From JABWCQ01 sp964587105 (GTDB lineage Bacteria > Electryoneota > RPQS01): DNA of 64,000 nucleotides. A program made the position numbers and the translations under genes. The DNA lies in NCBI GenBank assembly GCA_964587105.1, contig CAZPKG010000013.1, positions 1 through 64,000 of the forward strand, written 5' to 3'. Below the pieces are notes generated by a model. It ran no database searches. It was not told where the DNA came from and saw nothing but the letters and a program-made list of their open reading frames with translations. This document shows positions 34,237 through 42,435 of this stretch, piece by piece (position 1 is the first letter of the stretch; every line of letters starts with the position of its first letter).

Positions 34237-34985
34237 AATTGTCGGTAAGGCATGACGGGCCGTTACCGGGACAATTCTTGATGGATCGCGACTTGGCCGA
34301 GCTTGAAGTCGCATCCCGCGAAGAATTTGGGCCGTTGCTGTCATTATATCAGTGGGATGTTCCGACCTTGTCGCTTGGGTATCACCAGGAGACGGACAAG
34401 ATTGATTTGGTCAAGTTGAACGAGAACCATGTGCCGCTGGTGCGTCGTCCGACAGGTGGTGCGGCCGTTTTGCATAGCGAAGAGTTAACCTACTCAATTG
34501 TTATACCTCATGCCGAGGACTTGCGAATGGGCGCGTTGCTTCTTGAATTTGTAGGGCGGGCATTGACTGAAGGGCTGCGCGCGATCGGCGTCGACGCAGA
34601 GCTTGACGAGCGTGGGGAATCGCTCTCACCCTTGCCGAATCGCACGTCATGCTTTGTGCGTACGTCGCGATGGGAAGTAACGGCGAAGGGTAAGAAGATC
34701 GTAGGCAGTGCTCAGCGTAGGTTAGGCAGCGCACTGTTGCAACACGGATCAATTCTTGTTGGTGAAGATCACCTGCGCATCGTCGATTTCTTGACTGTCT
34801 CGCGGGAGGAAGACAGAGTCCTGTTGCGCAAGCGGTTGGCTGAAAAGGCAACTTGCGTTGAAAACGAAATTGGCAACGGCGATCATATCCCCGCGCTTCG
34901 CAGTGCTTTTGAAGAATCATTTCAACGCGCATACACCGTATTTAGCGAACAACTTCTCGCTCTTAGCAAGTCGGTCGCCCAGTGA
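34233..34985 (+). CDS. Lipoate--protein ligase family protein, probably octanoyltransferase LipM-like
   Basis: A 250-residue member of the biotin/lipoate ligase (BPL/LplA) fold. VRRPTGGAAVLH (about residues 70-81) is the ligand-binding loop, and KKIVGSAQRRLGSALLQHGS (about 151-170) holds the conserved Lys. A Cys lies at about 136 in NRTSCFVRTS, the position of the acyl-carrying Cys of LipM, so octanoyl transfer from ACP to a lipoyl domain is the likely reaction rather than ATP-dependent ligation. It sits between lpxA and dxr, where it overlaps both by 4 bases; lipA is not nearby. Lipoate ligase activity remains possible. Confidence 0.8.
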   Translation: MKLSVRHDGPLPGQFLMDRDLAELEVASREEFGPLLSLYQWDVPTLSLGYHQETDKIDLVKLNENHVPLVRRPTGGAAVLHSEELTYSIVIPHAEDLRMGALLLEFVGRALTEGLRAIGVDAELDERGESLSPLPNRTSCFVRTSRWEVTAKGKKIVGSAQRRLGSALLQHGSILVGEDHLRIVDFLTVSREEDRVLLRKRLAEKATCVENEIGNGDHIPALRSAFEESFQRAYTVFSEQLLALSKSVAQ

Positions 34986-36166
34986 AACATGTTCTTCTGC
35001 AAGGTTCCACGGGATCAATCGGACTCTCAGCACTGTCCGTCATTGCAGAACAGCGTGAACACTTTCGTATCATCGGCTTATCGGCCGGCCATCGAGAAGA
35101 CGAACTTCTCGATCAAGCGCACAAAATTCGCCCTGAAAGCTTGGCATTACTCAGGCCACGCGAAAATGCCGCGTTTATCGCGCGCGCAAGAGAACTCGGT
35201 GTCAAGCGAGTTTACGTTGGCGAAAGTGCTTTTCAGAATCAGGCAGAGGACGAACAGTATGACGTTCTCCTAAATGCAGTAATGGGATCGGCCGGCGTTC
35301 GCCCCACGATTACTTCCCTGTCGCGTGGAATAAACGTCGCGTTGGCGAACAAAGAAACTCTTGTGGCGGCGGGCGAAATCGTCATGACTTGCGCGCGCGA
35401 ACACGGGGCGGAGGTCTTACCGATTGACTCTGAACACAGCGCCTTGCAACAATGCATGGCAGGCGAGCGGCGTGCGGATGTTCGCAAGCTTTGGTTGACA
35501 ACCTCGGGCGGACCTTTTTGGGGAAAGAGCAATAAAGAGCTTGTTCGCATGACGCCGCGCGATGCGCTTGCGCATCCGACTTGGGCGATGGGACCAAAGA
35601 TCACAATCGACTCGGCGACGCTGTTCAACAAAGGGCTTGAGGTGATTGAGGCGTGCCGACTGTTCGAATGGCCCGTTTCCAAGGTGGACGTTATTCGACA
35701 GCGCGAATCGGTAATCCATTCCATGATTGAGTTTGTCGACGGCAGTTTCAAGGCTCAATTGTCAGTCCCTGATATGCGCCTCCCGATTCTCTATGCATTG
35801 ACGTATCCGGAACGCTTGGAGAGTAGGCTTGTTGAATCGCGTCCCGGAAACTTCGGTGCTTTGCATTTTGATGACGTAAATCCAGATAACCACCCGTGTT
35901 TGCGCATGGCGTATCAAGCAATTGTCGACGGGGGCACAACTCCTGCCGTGCTGTCGGCGGCGGATGAAATTGCCGTGCAAGCTTTCCTTGATGAAGAGAT
36001 CGGGTTCTTGAATATTGCTGATGTAATTGCGGAGACTCTTGCCCAAGTTCCGCGTCAGCCGGCCACAGAGCTTGACACGATTATGCAAACGGACACCCAC
36101 GCACGACGAGTAGCGAGAGAGGCTGTCAGAATTATTGCGGGGACGCGTACGAAAGTTACATGCTGA
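34982..36166 (+). CDS. dxr: 1-deoxy-D-xylulose-5-phosphate reductoisomerase
   Basis: Second step of the non-mevalonate isoprenoid pathway, NADPH-dependent. The 394 residues start with the Rossmann motif VLLQGSTGSIGLSALSVI. LANKETLVAAGEIV follows, then the metal-binding PIDSEHSALQQC (about residues 147-158), and the substrate loop and DSATLFNKGLEVIEA (about 200-214). The C-terminal helical domain is complete. The start is GTG at 34982, overlapping the upstream stop by 4 bases. Its product feeds uppS-made lipid carriers encoded 12 kb upstream. Confidence 0.97.
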   Translation: MKHVLLQGSTGSIGLSALSVIAEQREHFRIIGLSAGHREDELLDQAHKIRPESLALLRPRENAAFIARARELGVKRVYVGESAFQNQAEDEQYDVLLNAVMGSAGVRPTITSLSRGINVALANKETLVAAGEIVMTCAREHGAEVLPIDSEHSALQQCMAGERRADVRKLWLTTSGGPFWGKSNKELVRMTPRDALAHPTWAMGPKITIDSATLFNKGLEVIEACRLFEWPVSKVDVIRQRESVIHSMIEFVDGSFKAQLSVPDMRLPILYALTYPERLESRLVESRPGNFGALHFDDVNPDNHPCLRMAYQAIVDGGTTPAVLSAADEIAVQAFLDEEIGFLNIADVIAETLAQVPRQPATELDTIMQTDTHARRVAREAVRIIAGTRTKVTC

Positions 36167-37218
36167 TTACCATATTGTCATTCGTCCTCGTTGCGGGGAT
36201 CATCATTACGATTCATGAATTTGGACACTTCATTGCCGCCCGATTGACGGGAATGCGGGTGAAGAAGTTCTCAATTGGATTTCCGCCGAGGATTTTTACG
36301 AAACAGATCGGCGAAACAGAATTTTCTCTATCGTGGATTCCTCTCGGTGGATTTGTGCAAATCGCTGGAATGGTCGATGAATCGATGGACGAAGAGGGTA
36401 TCACCGGCGCGCCCGATGAATTCATGTCCAAGAATCCTGCTCAGAAAATATTTGTTCTGTCCGCAGGCGTCATGATGAATTATCTGACCGCGATTATTAT
36501 TTTGTTCGGTCTGACTCTTGCTGTTGGACTTCCGGAAACGGACAAAGCCGTCATTGGTGAAACGATCAAGGATAAACCCGCACAGCTTGCCGGGTTGCAA
36601 TCGGGTGACGTGATTACTCAAATCGACGGCCAGCCAGTTGAATTGTGGGAGGATGTCGTCAAGTTCATCACGGCAACAGGCGACACCGTGAGGCTCATGG
36701 TTAATCGCGAAGGCGCCCCGATGGAGTTTGCAGTTCCAACCGAATCAATCGCAGCAGGAGATAGCACACGTCGGGTTATTGGAATTGCTCCCAAGGTTGA
36801 ATATCGAGATGCAAGTATTTCTGAAGCAGCAACGGGTGGATTTCTCTTCTGTTATCGAACGACTGCAAATCTTGGTGGGTTCATTGGAGACCTGGTCACA
36901 GGCAGTGGAAGTCTGTCTCAATTGTCGGGGCCGGTAGGAGTGGCGCAGTTGTCCGGCGAAAGCGCACGGCAAGGAATCGGCGAGTTTTTGTTCTTCATCG
37001 CGTTTGTAAGTGTCTCAATCGGTTTTCTGAACATTCTTCCGTTTCCGGTTCTCGACGGCGGACATATTGTGATTGTTCTTATTGAAGCGATCATTCGTCG
37101 CCCTGTTCCAACTCGCGTGAAGCTTGCCATTCAGCAAGCCGGAATGGCGTTGCTTCTGTTACTGATCATTGTAGTGTCTTATCATGACATTCTGAAATTG
37201 TTTGGCGGGCAAGGATGA
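36160..37218 (+). CDS. rseP: RIP metalloprotease RseP (site-2 protease)
   Basis: Inner-membrane zinc protease that cleaves membrane-embedded anti-sigma factors and signal-peptide remnants. The 352-residue protein has HEFGH in the first span (about residues 19-23, from ITIHEFGHFIAARLTG), a single PDZ domain (about 120-195, with QLAGLQSGDVITQIDGQPVE), and the second metal site NILPFPVLDGGH (about 286-297) in the C-terminal spans. Most RseP proteins of Proteobacteria have two PDZ domains; one is normal in many other phyla. It overlaps dxr by 7 bases. The sigma/anti-sigma pair at 6-7 kb is a plausible client. Confidence 0.96.
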   Translation: MLITILSFVLVAGIIITIHEFGHFIAARLTGMRVKKFSIGFPPRIFTKQIGETEFSLSWIPLGGFVQIAGMVDESMDEEGITGAPDEFMSKNPAQKIFVLSAGVMMNYLTAIIILFGLTLAVGLPETDKAVIGETIKDKPAQLAGLQSGDVITQIDGQPVELWEDVVKFITATGDTVRLMVNREGAPMEFAVPTESIAAGDSTRRVIGIAPKVEYRDASISEAATGGFLFCYRTTANLGGFIGDLVTGSGSLSQLSGPVGVAQLSGESARQGIGEFLFFIAFVSVSIGFLNILPFPVLDGGHIVIVLIEAIIRRPVPTRVKLAIQQAGMALLLLLIIVVSYHDILKLFGGQG

Positions 37219-38582
37219 AGTGTAGGCTAAAGGCTCTGGTTGCAGCGCTAATCCTTTGCGGCGCAAGTGTTCTTGCGCAATCTTTAGAGAACGCCGACCC
37301 GCGCGCGCTCGATCAATTTATTAAGGGAAATGCCGCCGCGCAGCAGGGAAATCCCTATCAGGCAATATATTACTTTGAAGAGGCCGTTCGACTTGACGCT
37401 ACTGCGCCGTTCCTGCACGTCGCACTTGCCGAGCAATATTTGGTCTTAGCTCAAGAGAACAAATCATCCGATGCGATTTCGCGCGCTGAAGCCGCGCTTG
37501 AAGCTGCGTTGAAGCTTGATCCAAATCACGTTCCCGCACTTGAACTCAAGAGCAAGCTGCTGTCTGCACAGGGAGAGACCGACAAAGCTAAAGCCGTTGT
37601 AGAAAAACTGCTTGATAAAAACCCGGGCAACCAAGGATACCGAGCTGAATTATTAGGATTAAGTTTGGTGACCGGAAATTTTGACGAAGTGGATTCCTTG
37701 TATCACCTGCTGAATTCCGGTGATGAGCCAGAGCTTGATTTGACGCGCAGAGTAGTGGCACTGTACTTAATGACCGGCGAAAGCAAGCGGGCCTTGCCAT
37801 ATATGCAGGAGCTTGCGGCAGCAGATTCAATGGACGCAGCAATAGTTTATACTCTCGCAACGCTCTATTTGCAAACGGATGATACTGCCAAAGCGATTGC
37901 CGAGGTCGAACGCGCCATCAAGCTTGATTCTACCGATGCCCGTTACTGGTATCTGAGACTGGTGATCGAATACGAACATGACCGCTACGAAAGCGTGCTT
38001 TCATTGGCGGCAAAGGCTCGGGCCAGCGCAGGTGAAGACGCGAAATCGGCGAATCTCGAAGGCTTATCAGCATTGAAACTTGCCGATTCGACACGGGCGA
38101 TGGAGCGATTTGCGCGCGCGCTTGAGCTTGATTCGACGTTGTATCCCGCCGCAGGAAGCTTGGCCTTATTGTACGACGCAATGGGAGACATGCCGCAATC
38201 GGAAAAGCATTATGGCATCGCAATCAACTTATCCGATAGCGTTGCGGTTTATTTGAATAACTGTGCTTACATGTATGCCGTTCGAGGCCTCAAGCTTGAT
38301 GTTGCCATGACTTTGGTAAACCGTGCATTAGACAGTGAGCCCGAAAATCCATCGTATCTTGATACCAAAGGTTGGATCTATTTTCAAATGCGCGAATACA
38401 AAGATGCGTTGAAGTGGATCAAGAAGGCGATGAAACACGATGAGGGCAGCGCAGCGTTGCTTGAACATCTCGGCGATGTGTATTTTGCAATGGGCAAGAC
38501 ACAGCAAGCTCGCGAGCAATGGGAAGCGGCGTTTTCAGCGGATCCAAACTCAGTGACTTTGAAGGATAAGCTTGGTCGCTAA
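37215..38582 (+). CDS. Exported TPR-repeat protein
   Basis: A 455-residue protein with a signal peptide (ALVAALILCGASVLAQ) and about nine or ten TPR units across the mature chain (NPYQAIYYFEEAVRLDATAP, then AEAALEAALKLDPNHVPALE, then AMERFARALELDSTLYPAAG, then WIKKAMKHDEGSAALLEHLG). It overlaps rseP by 4 bases, and the next gene, a lipoprotein, overlaps its 3' end by 11 bases. In Bacteroidetes-group genomes TPR proteins paired with a small lipoprotein of this kind are common in envelope clusters. Role unknown; scaffolding of an outer-membrane complex is likely. Confidence 0.85.
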   Translation: MKCRLKALVAALILCGASVLAQSLENADPRALDQFIKGNAAAQQGNPYQAIYYFEEAVRLDATAPFLHVALAEQYLVLAQENKSSDAISRAEAALEAALKLDPNHVPALELKSKLLSAQGETDKAKAVVEKLLDKNPGNQGYRAELLGLSLVTGNFDEVDSLYHLLNSGDEPELDLTRRVVALYLMTGESKRALPYMQELAAADSMDAAIVYTLATLYLQTDDTAKAIAEVERAIKLDSTDARYWYLRLVIEYEHDRYESVLSLAAKARASAGEDAKSANLEGLSALKLADSTRAMERFARALELDSTLYPAAGSLALLYDAMGDMPQSEKHYGIAINLSDSVAVYLNNCAYMYAVRGLKLDVAMTLVNRALDSEPENPSYLDTKGWIYFQMREYKDALKWIKKAMKHDEGSAALLEHLGDVYFAMGKTQQAREQWEAAFSADPNSVTLKDKLGR

Positions 38583-39210
38583 TTTCTGGCTTTTGCTGTC
38601 GGCGCTATCACTTTTTGTTGGTGGATGCGCGGCCACATCGCCGATGAAATTGTATTCGGAAATGCATCCGGTTGAACAGCCCCCCGAAGTGTTTTCGAAT
38701 ATCACCGATCAACCGGGACAGGTGAATGCAAGGATCAGCCTGCGTGCGCCGGGACTTAAAGGCCGTGCGAACGGGATCATCAGACATGCTCAGGGCGAGC
38801 AATACTTGATTGAACTTTATGCGCGCGGCGATCTGTTTCTGAAAATCTATTTCACTGACAAGCAGACCGTACTTTGGCCAACCACGGGAGTGCCCGAGTT
38901 CTTCGATAATGAAGAGACCCCATCGCTGAGCGCAACTGTTAGTCAGTTGTTGCCCAATTGGCGGTTGGACGACGTGTTACCAATCCATCGTACTCAGTTT
39001 GAACACGATGCAATTGTTTCGTGGAAAGCAAATTCAACGGACGAGTTTGCACAGCGGATTTACCGAACGGGATTTGACACTATCTATAAGACGTTTTCGA
39101 AACGGGTTGACAATGCAAGCTTTCCCTTTCAGAAAGTATCAATGGGAAACGAGACCGGCACTTCAGTACTGACATGGTCGCTAAGGCCATATCAACGGAA
39201 TTCACATTAG
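38572..39210 (+). CDS. Predicted outer-membrane lipoprotein, DUF4292/LolB-like
   Basis: A 212-residue lipoprotein. The lipobox LFVGGC places the acylated Cys at about residue 19. The mature part (ARISLRAPGLKGRANGIIR, then EQYLIELYARGDLFLKIYFT) has the beta-rich outline of LolB/DUF4292 proteins, which carry lipoproteins or lipids to the outer membrane. The start is TTG at 38572 inside the upstream gene, with AAGGA 5 bases before it. It overlaps the TPR gene by 11 bases, suggesting the pair works together. Function by analogy only. Confidence 0.7.
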   Translation: MVANFWLLLSALSLFVGGCAATSPMKLYSEMHPVEQPPEVFSNITDQPGQVNARISLRAPGLKGRANGIIRHAQGEQYLIELYARGDLFLKIYFTDKQTVLWPTTGVPEFFDNEETPSLSATVSQLLPNWRLDDVLPIHRTQFEHDAIVSWKANSTDEFAQRIYRTGFDTIYKTFSKRVDNASFPFQKVSMGNETGTSVLTWSLRPYQRNSH

Positions 39211-39223
39211 CAAACTTACGCAC

Positions 39224-40180
39224 ATGAATTCGCCGCACATAAGCGTTGTGATAACACTCCTTGATGAGGTTGAGTCACTTCGTGAACTACATCGCCAATT
39301 GACAGAGTCGCTTGGAGCACTTGGCAAGTCGTATGAGTTGCTGTTCATCGACGACGGCAGTCGGGACGGATCGCTTGAATTGCTGAAGGATTTGGCAGGG
39401 GGGGATACTCACATTCGGATTATTTCTCTTCGACGAAATCACGGCAAGTCGGCGGCATTAGCGGTTGGTTTTCAAGAGGCGGCCGGTGAGTTTGTCGTGA
39501 CGATGGATGCAGATTTGCAAGATAATCCTGCCGAAATTGAAGCGCTGCTCGCGAAATTGAATGAGGGTTTTGATCTTGTATCAGGGTGGAAGAAGATCCG
39601 CCACGACCCGCTTGAAAAGACACTGCCTTCGAAGTTCTTTAATATGGTGACCAGTAAGGTTTCAGGCATCAAACTGCATGATTTCAATTGCGGGTTGAAG
39701 GCCTATCGCAGAAATGTCGTTAAGGACTTGTTTGTCTATGGCGAACTCCACCGGTTTCTGCCGGTGTTGGCGCATAAGATGGGTTATCGTTGCACGGAGA
39801 TTCCCGTTGTTCATCGCGCGCGGCAGTTTGGTCGGTCCAAGTTTGGTATGCGCCGCTATTTGAACGGATTTCTCGACTTGATGACGGTTGTGTTTCTATC
39901 CGGATTTAACCGCGCGCCGCTGCATTTCTTTGGCACGATGGGATTGCTGAGCGGAGTCACCGGATTTTGCATTAACCTGTATCTATCTGTGCTTTGGATG
40001 GCGGGGCACCCGATTGGAAACAGACCTCTGCTATTTCTTGGCGTATTGCTTATGGTGATTGGCGTTCAGTTCTTTTCTTTTGGATTGATTGGTGAGATGC
40101 TGACACATGCCAATGAGCGGCAGAGAACGTATCCAATTAAGTATGACAGCCGTCCGAACTCTGCGGGAGCCGCCGGGTAA
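39224..40180 (+). CDS. Family 2 glycosyltransferase, polyprenyl-phosphate sugar transferase type
   Basis: A 318-residue inverting glycosyltransferase. The GT-A domain shows ISVVITLLDEVESLRELHRQ, LLFIDDGSRDGSLEL, and the metal-binding VTMDADLQDNPAEI (about residues 90-103). Two membrane spans close the protein (LHFFGTMGLLSGVTGFCINL and LLFLGVLLMVIGVQFFSFGL, about 233-300). This layout is that of GtrB/ArnC/DPM1-like enzymes, which load a hexose onto undecaprenyl phosphate. The likely use is O-antigen or glycoprotein synthesis. It ends 6 bases before the histidine kinase. The sugar cannot be told. Confidence 0.9.
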   Translation: MNSPHISVVITLLDEVESLRELHRQLTESLGALGKSYELLFIDDGSRDGSLELLKDLAGGDTHIRIISLRRNHGKSAALAVGFQEAAGEFVVTMDADLQDNPAEIEALLAKLNEGFDLVSGWKKIRHDPLEKTLPSKFFNMVTSKVSGIKLHDFNCGLKAYRRNVVKDLFVYGELHRFLPVLAHKMGYRCTEIPVVHRARQFGRSKFGMRRYLNGFLDLMTVVFLSGFNRAPLHFFGTMGLLSGVTGFCINLYLSVLWMAGHPIGNRPLLFLGVLLMVIGVQFFSFGLIGEMLTHANERQRTYPIKYDSRPNSAGAAG

Positions 40181-40186
40181 GCAATC

Positions 40187-41383
40187 GTGCCTTCGATGCG
40201 AATGACGACCAGCAATGCGGGGACGTTCAAAGGCGTCCTCTTTCTTATCGCCGTTGTACTCGTTGTATCGGTGCTTTTCTACTCGCAGTATTTGGTTTCA
40301 GAGCTGAAAGAGAGCACGCGCAAATCTCTGACACAAAAAATCGCGACGTATTCGACGCTTATTCGCAGCGATAATCCCGAATTCATCGGTTTTGCTCTGC
40401 AGCAAATTCAGGACGTTGAGTTTCCGGTTATCGTCACGGACAATCGAGGTGTTCCGAAACTATGGAAAAATATTGGGATTGCCGCTGACGATACAACGGC
40501 GTCCGCGCGCAAAGAAATTGCGCGGTTGGTCAAAGAGATGGACGCACAGGGGAATCCACCACTTCCTATTCTGGTTGCCGAGAGTTCAACTGATTGGTTT
40601 CATTACGGCGATTCAATAGTGATTCGCCAACTGCGCTGGCTGCCGTGGATAGAAATTCTTGCCACAGCGTTGTTTATTCTCGTGGGATATTTTGGTTTTC
40701 AAAATATTCGCCGCGGTGAGGAGCGGATGGTCTGGGTCGGCTTGGCGAAAGAAACCGCGCATCAGTTGGGCACGCCGCTCACATCACTAATGGGGTGGAT
40801 TGAGCTGCTTAAGTCAGAGGGGCATTCGACTCATTCAGTTGCGGAGATGGAACGAGACCTCGCGCGGCTGCAAAGAGTTACCGCGAGGTTTTCACAAATC
40901 GGAAGCAAGACGGCGGTTGTTCCCACGAGAATCCGCCACGTTATTGAAGAGACAGTTGACTACTTCCAGTTACGATTGCCGCAGAGTGGTAATCAAATCG
41001 AACTTGAAGCCTTATACGAAGCCGATCCTCTTGTTGGAGTAAATGTTGAACTTTTCGGTTGGGTGCTTGAAAACCTGATTCGCAATAGTATTGATGCGAT
41101 GCGTTCCAGCGGCGGAAGAATCCGGATCACATGTTCGGAGATTCCGGGCTGGGTGAATATTGACGTCGAGGATAACGGCGTCGGGATTCCGCAGCGCCAT
41201 AGAAAGCAAGTTTTTCGCCCGGGATTTACGACGAAGAAACGCGGTTGGGGTCTTGGACTTTCGCTTTCGCGTCGCATTATTGAAGAGTATCATGGCGGAA
41301 AGCTCAGTGTAAAAGACACGGCACAGGGTAAGGGAACGACCATGCGGATTTCACTGCCAAATACAACCGGAGCCGACGCGTGA
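40187..41383 (+). CDS. Sensor histidine kinase (orphan)
   Basis: A 398-residue membrane kinase. Two spans (about residues 15-35 and 159-180) enclose a sensor domain of about 125 residues. The H-box AKETAHQLGTPLTSLMGWIE (about 189-208) carries the phospho-accepting His. The ATP domain has the N-box NLIRNSIDAMRSSGG, the G1 box DVEDNGVGIPQRH and the G2 box GWGLGLSLSRRII. No HAMP domain is obvious. There is no response regulator nearby, so its partner is elsewhere; the position before mltG may link it to cell-wall state. The start is GTG at 40187. Confidence 0.9.
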   Translation: MPSMRMTTSNAGTFKGVLFLIAVVLVVSVLFYSQYLVSELKESTRKSLTQKIATYSTLIRSDNPEFIGFALQQIQDVEFPVIVTDNRGVPKLWKNIGIAADDTTASARKEIARLVKEMDAQGNPPLPILVAESSTDWFHYGDSIVIRQLRWLPWIEILATALFILVGYFGFQNIRRGEERMVWVGLAKETAHQLGTPLTSLMGWIELLKSEGHSTHSVAEMERDLARLQRVTARFSQIGSKTAVVPTRIRHVIEETVDYFQLRLPQSGNQIELEALYEADPLVGVNVELFGWVLENLIRNSIDAMRSSGGRIRITCSEIPGWVNIDVEDNGVGIPQRHRKQVFRPGFTTKKRGWGLGLSLSRRIIEEYHGGKLSVKDTAQGKGTTMRISLPNTTGADA

Positions 41384-42435
41384 AGCGACGCGCGTGGCGA
41401 ATGATCACCAGCTTGGCAATTTTGCTGGTGATCCTTGTTGTGTTGGCCGGCCTTGAGCTATGGTCGCGCCTGTTTCTTGAAGGCGCGTCAATTCAGGGCA
41501 CGCGGCGCGAAGTTACAGTAAAGATCCCACAGGGTGCATCGCTTGACGATATTTCCGGAATTCTTTATAGCGCAGGTTTGATTGAGCACCCGAGGTTGTT
41601 TGGCTTAACGGCCCATTTCCTTGGAGTGGACACGAAACTTCAAGCGGGGACAATTCGATTAGCGCTGGGACAGTCGCTCGTCGAGTTGATAAAGGCGTTG
41701 AGCACGGCGAAAGCAGTTGGACTTCCTGTTACATTTCGTGAAGGCCTGACGATTTCGCAGATCGCCGAGATATTAAAACAAGAGATGAGTGTCGATTCCG
41801 CCGCATTCGTAAATGCGGCCCACGACTCACGGCTGTTGTTGAAACTCGGTGTCGATGCGCCATCATTTGAAGGTTATTTGTTTCCCGACACATATTTCTT
41901 CACCGGCACGGAGTCACCCGAGCAGATGATTGAGCGTATGGTTGCCAACTTTCGCGTTCAGCTTCCACACGAGACCAATGAACGACTGTTGGCGATGGGA
42001 CTTTCGCTGAATGAACTCATAGCTTTGTCAAGTATTGTTGAGTGGGAGTGCCAGATACCAAGCGAAGCGAAAGTAATTTCGTCCGTATATCACAACCGCT
42101 TGAAAAAAGGTATGCTCTTGCAAGCGGATCCAACTGTGGGTTACGCTTTAGGTAAAGGTCCTTCACGGCTCTTTTTGAGTGATTTGCGAGTGGACAGTCC
42201 GTACAACACATACAAGTATCCCGGGCTTCCTCCGGGTGCAATCAACAATCCCGGCAGGCGCTCCATCGAAGCAGCATTGCATCCGGCAACCACCCCTTAT
42301 CTGTTTTTTGTGGCGCAAGGCAACGGTATGCACGCGTTCACAAGCACTTTTGAAGAGCACTTGCAGGCAAAGGAAAAGCTTGATGAGTTGCGACGTGCGC
42401 CAGCAATGGAAGCTGAGGCAGGCACGCAGGGATGA
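41380..42435 (+). CDS. mltG: Endolytic murein transglycosylase MltG
   Basis: Cuts nascent peptidoglycan strands in the periplasm, setting glycan chain length. The 351-residue protein is anchored by an N-terminal span (about residues 8-26, TSLAILLVILVVLAGLEL). A LysM-like region VKIPQGASLDDISGILYSAG follows, then the YceG catalytic domain with the active-site Glu in ALSSIVEWEC (about 211-220) and the conserved NRLKKGMLLQADPTVGYALG and SPYNTYKYPGLPPG. The start is GTG overlapping the kinase stop by 4 bases; ATGATG of pcrA overlaps its end. Confidence 0.96.
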   Translation: MKRRAWRMITSLAILLVILVVLAGLELWSRLFLEGASIQGTRREVTVKIPQGASLDDISGILYSAGLIEHPRLFGLTAHFLGVDTKLQAGTIRLALGQSLVELIKALSTAKAVGLPVTFREGLTISQIAEILKQEMSVDSAAFVNAAHDSRLLLKLGVDAPSFEGYLFPDTYFFTGTESPEQMIERMVANFRVQLPHETNERLLAMGLSLNELIALSSIVEWECQIPSEAKVISSVYHNRLKKGMLLQADPTVGYALGKGPSRLFLSDLRVDSPYNTYKYPGLPPGAINNPGRRSIEAALHPATTPYLFFVAQGNGMHAFTSTFEEHLQAKEKLDELRRAPAMEAEAGTQG

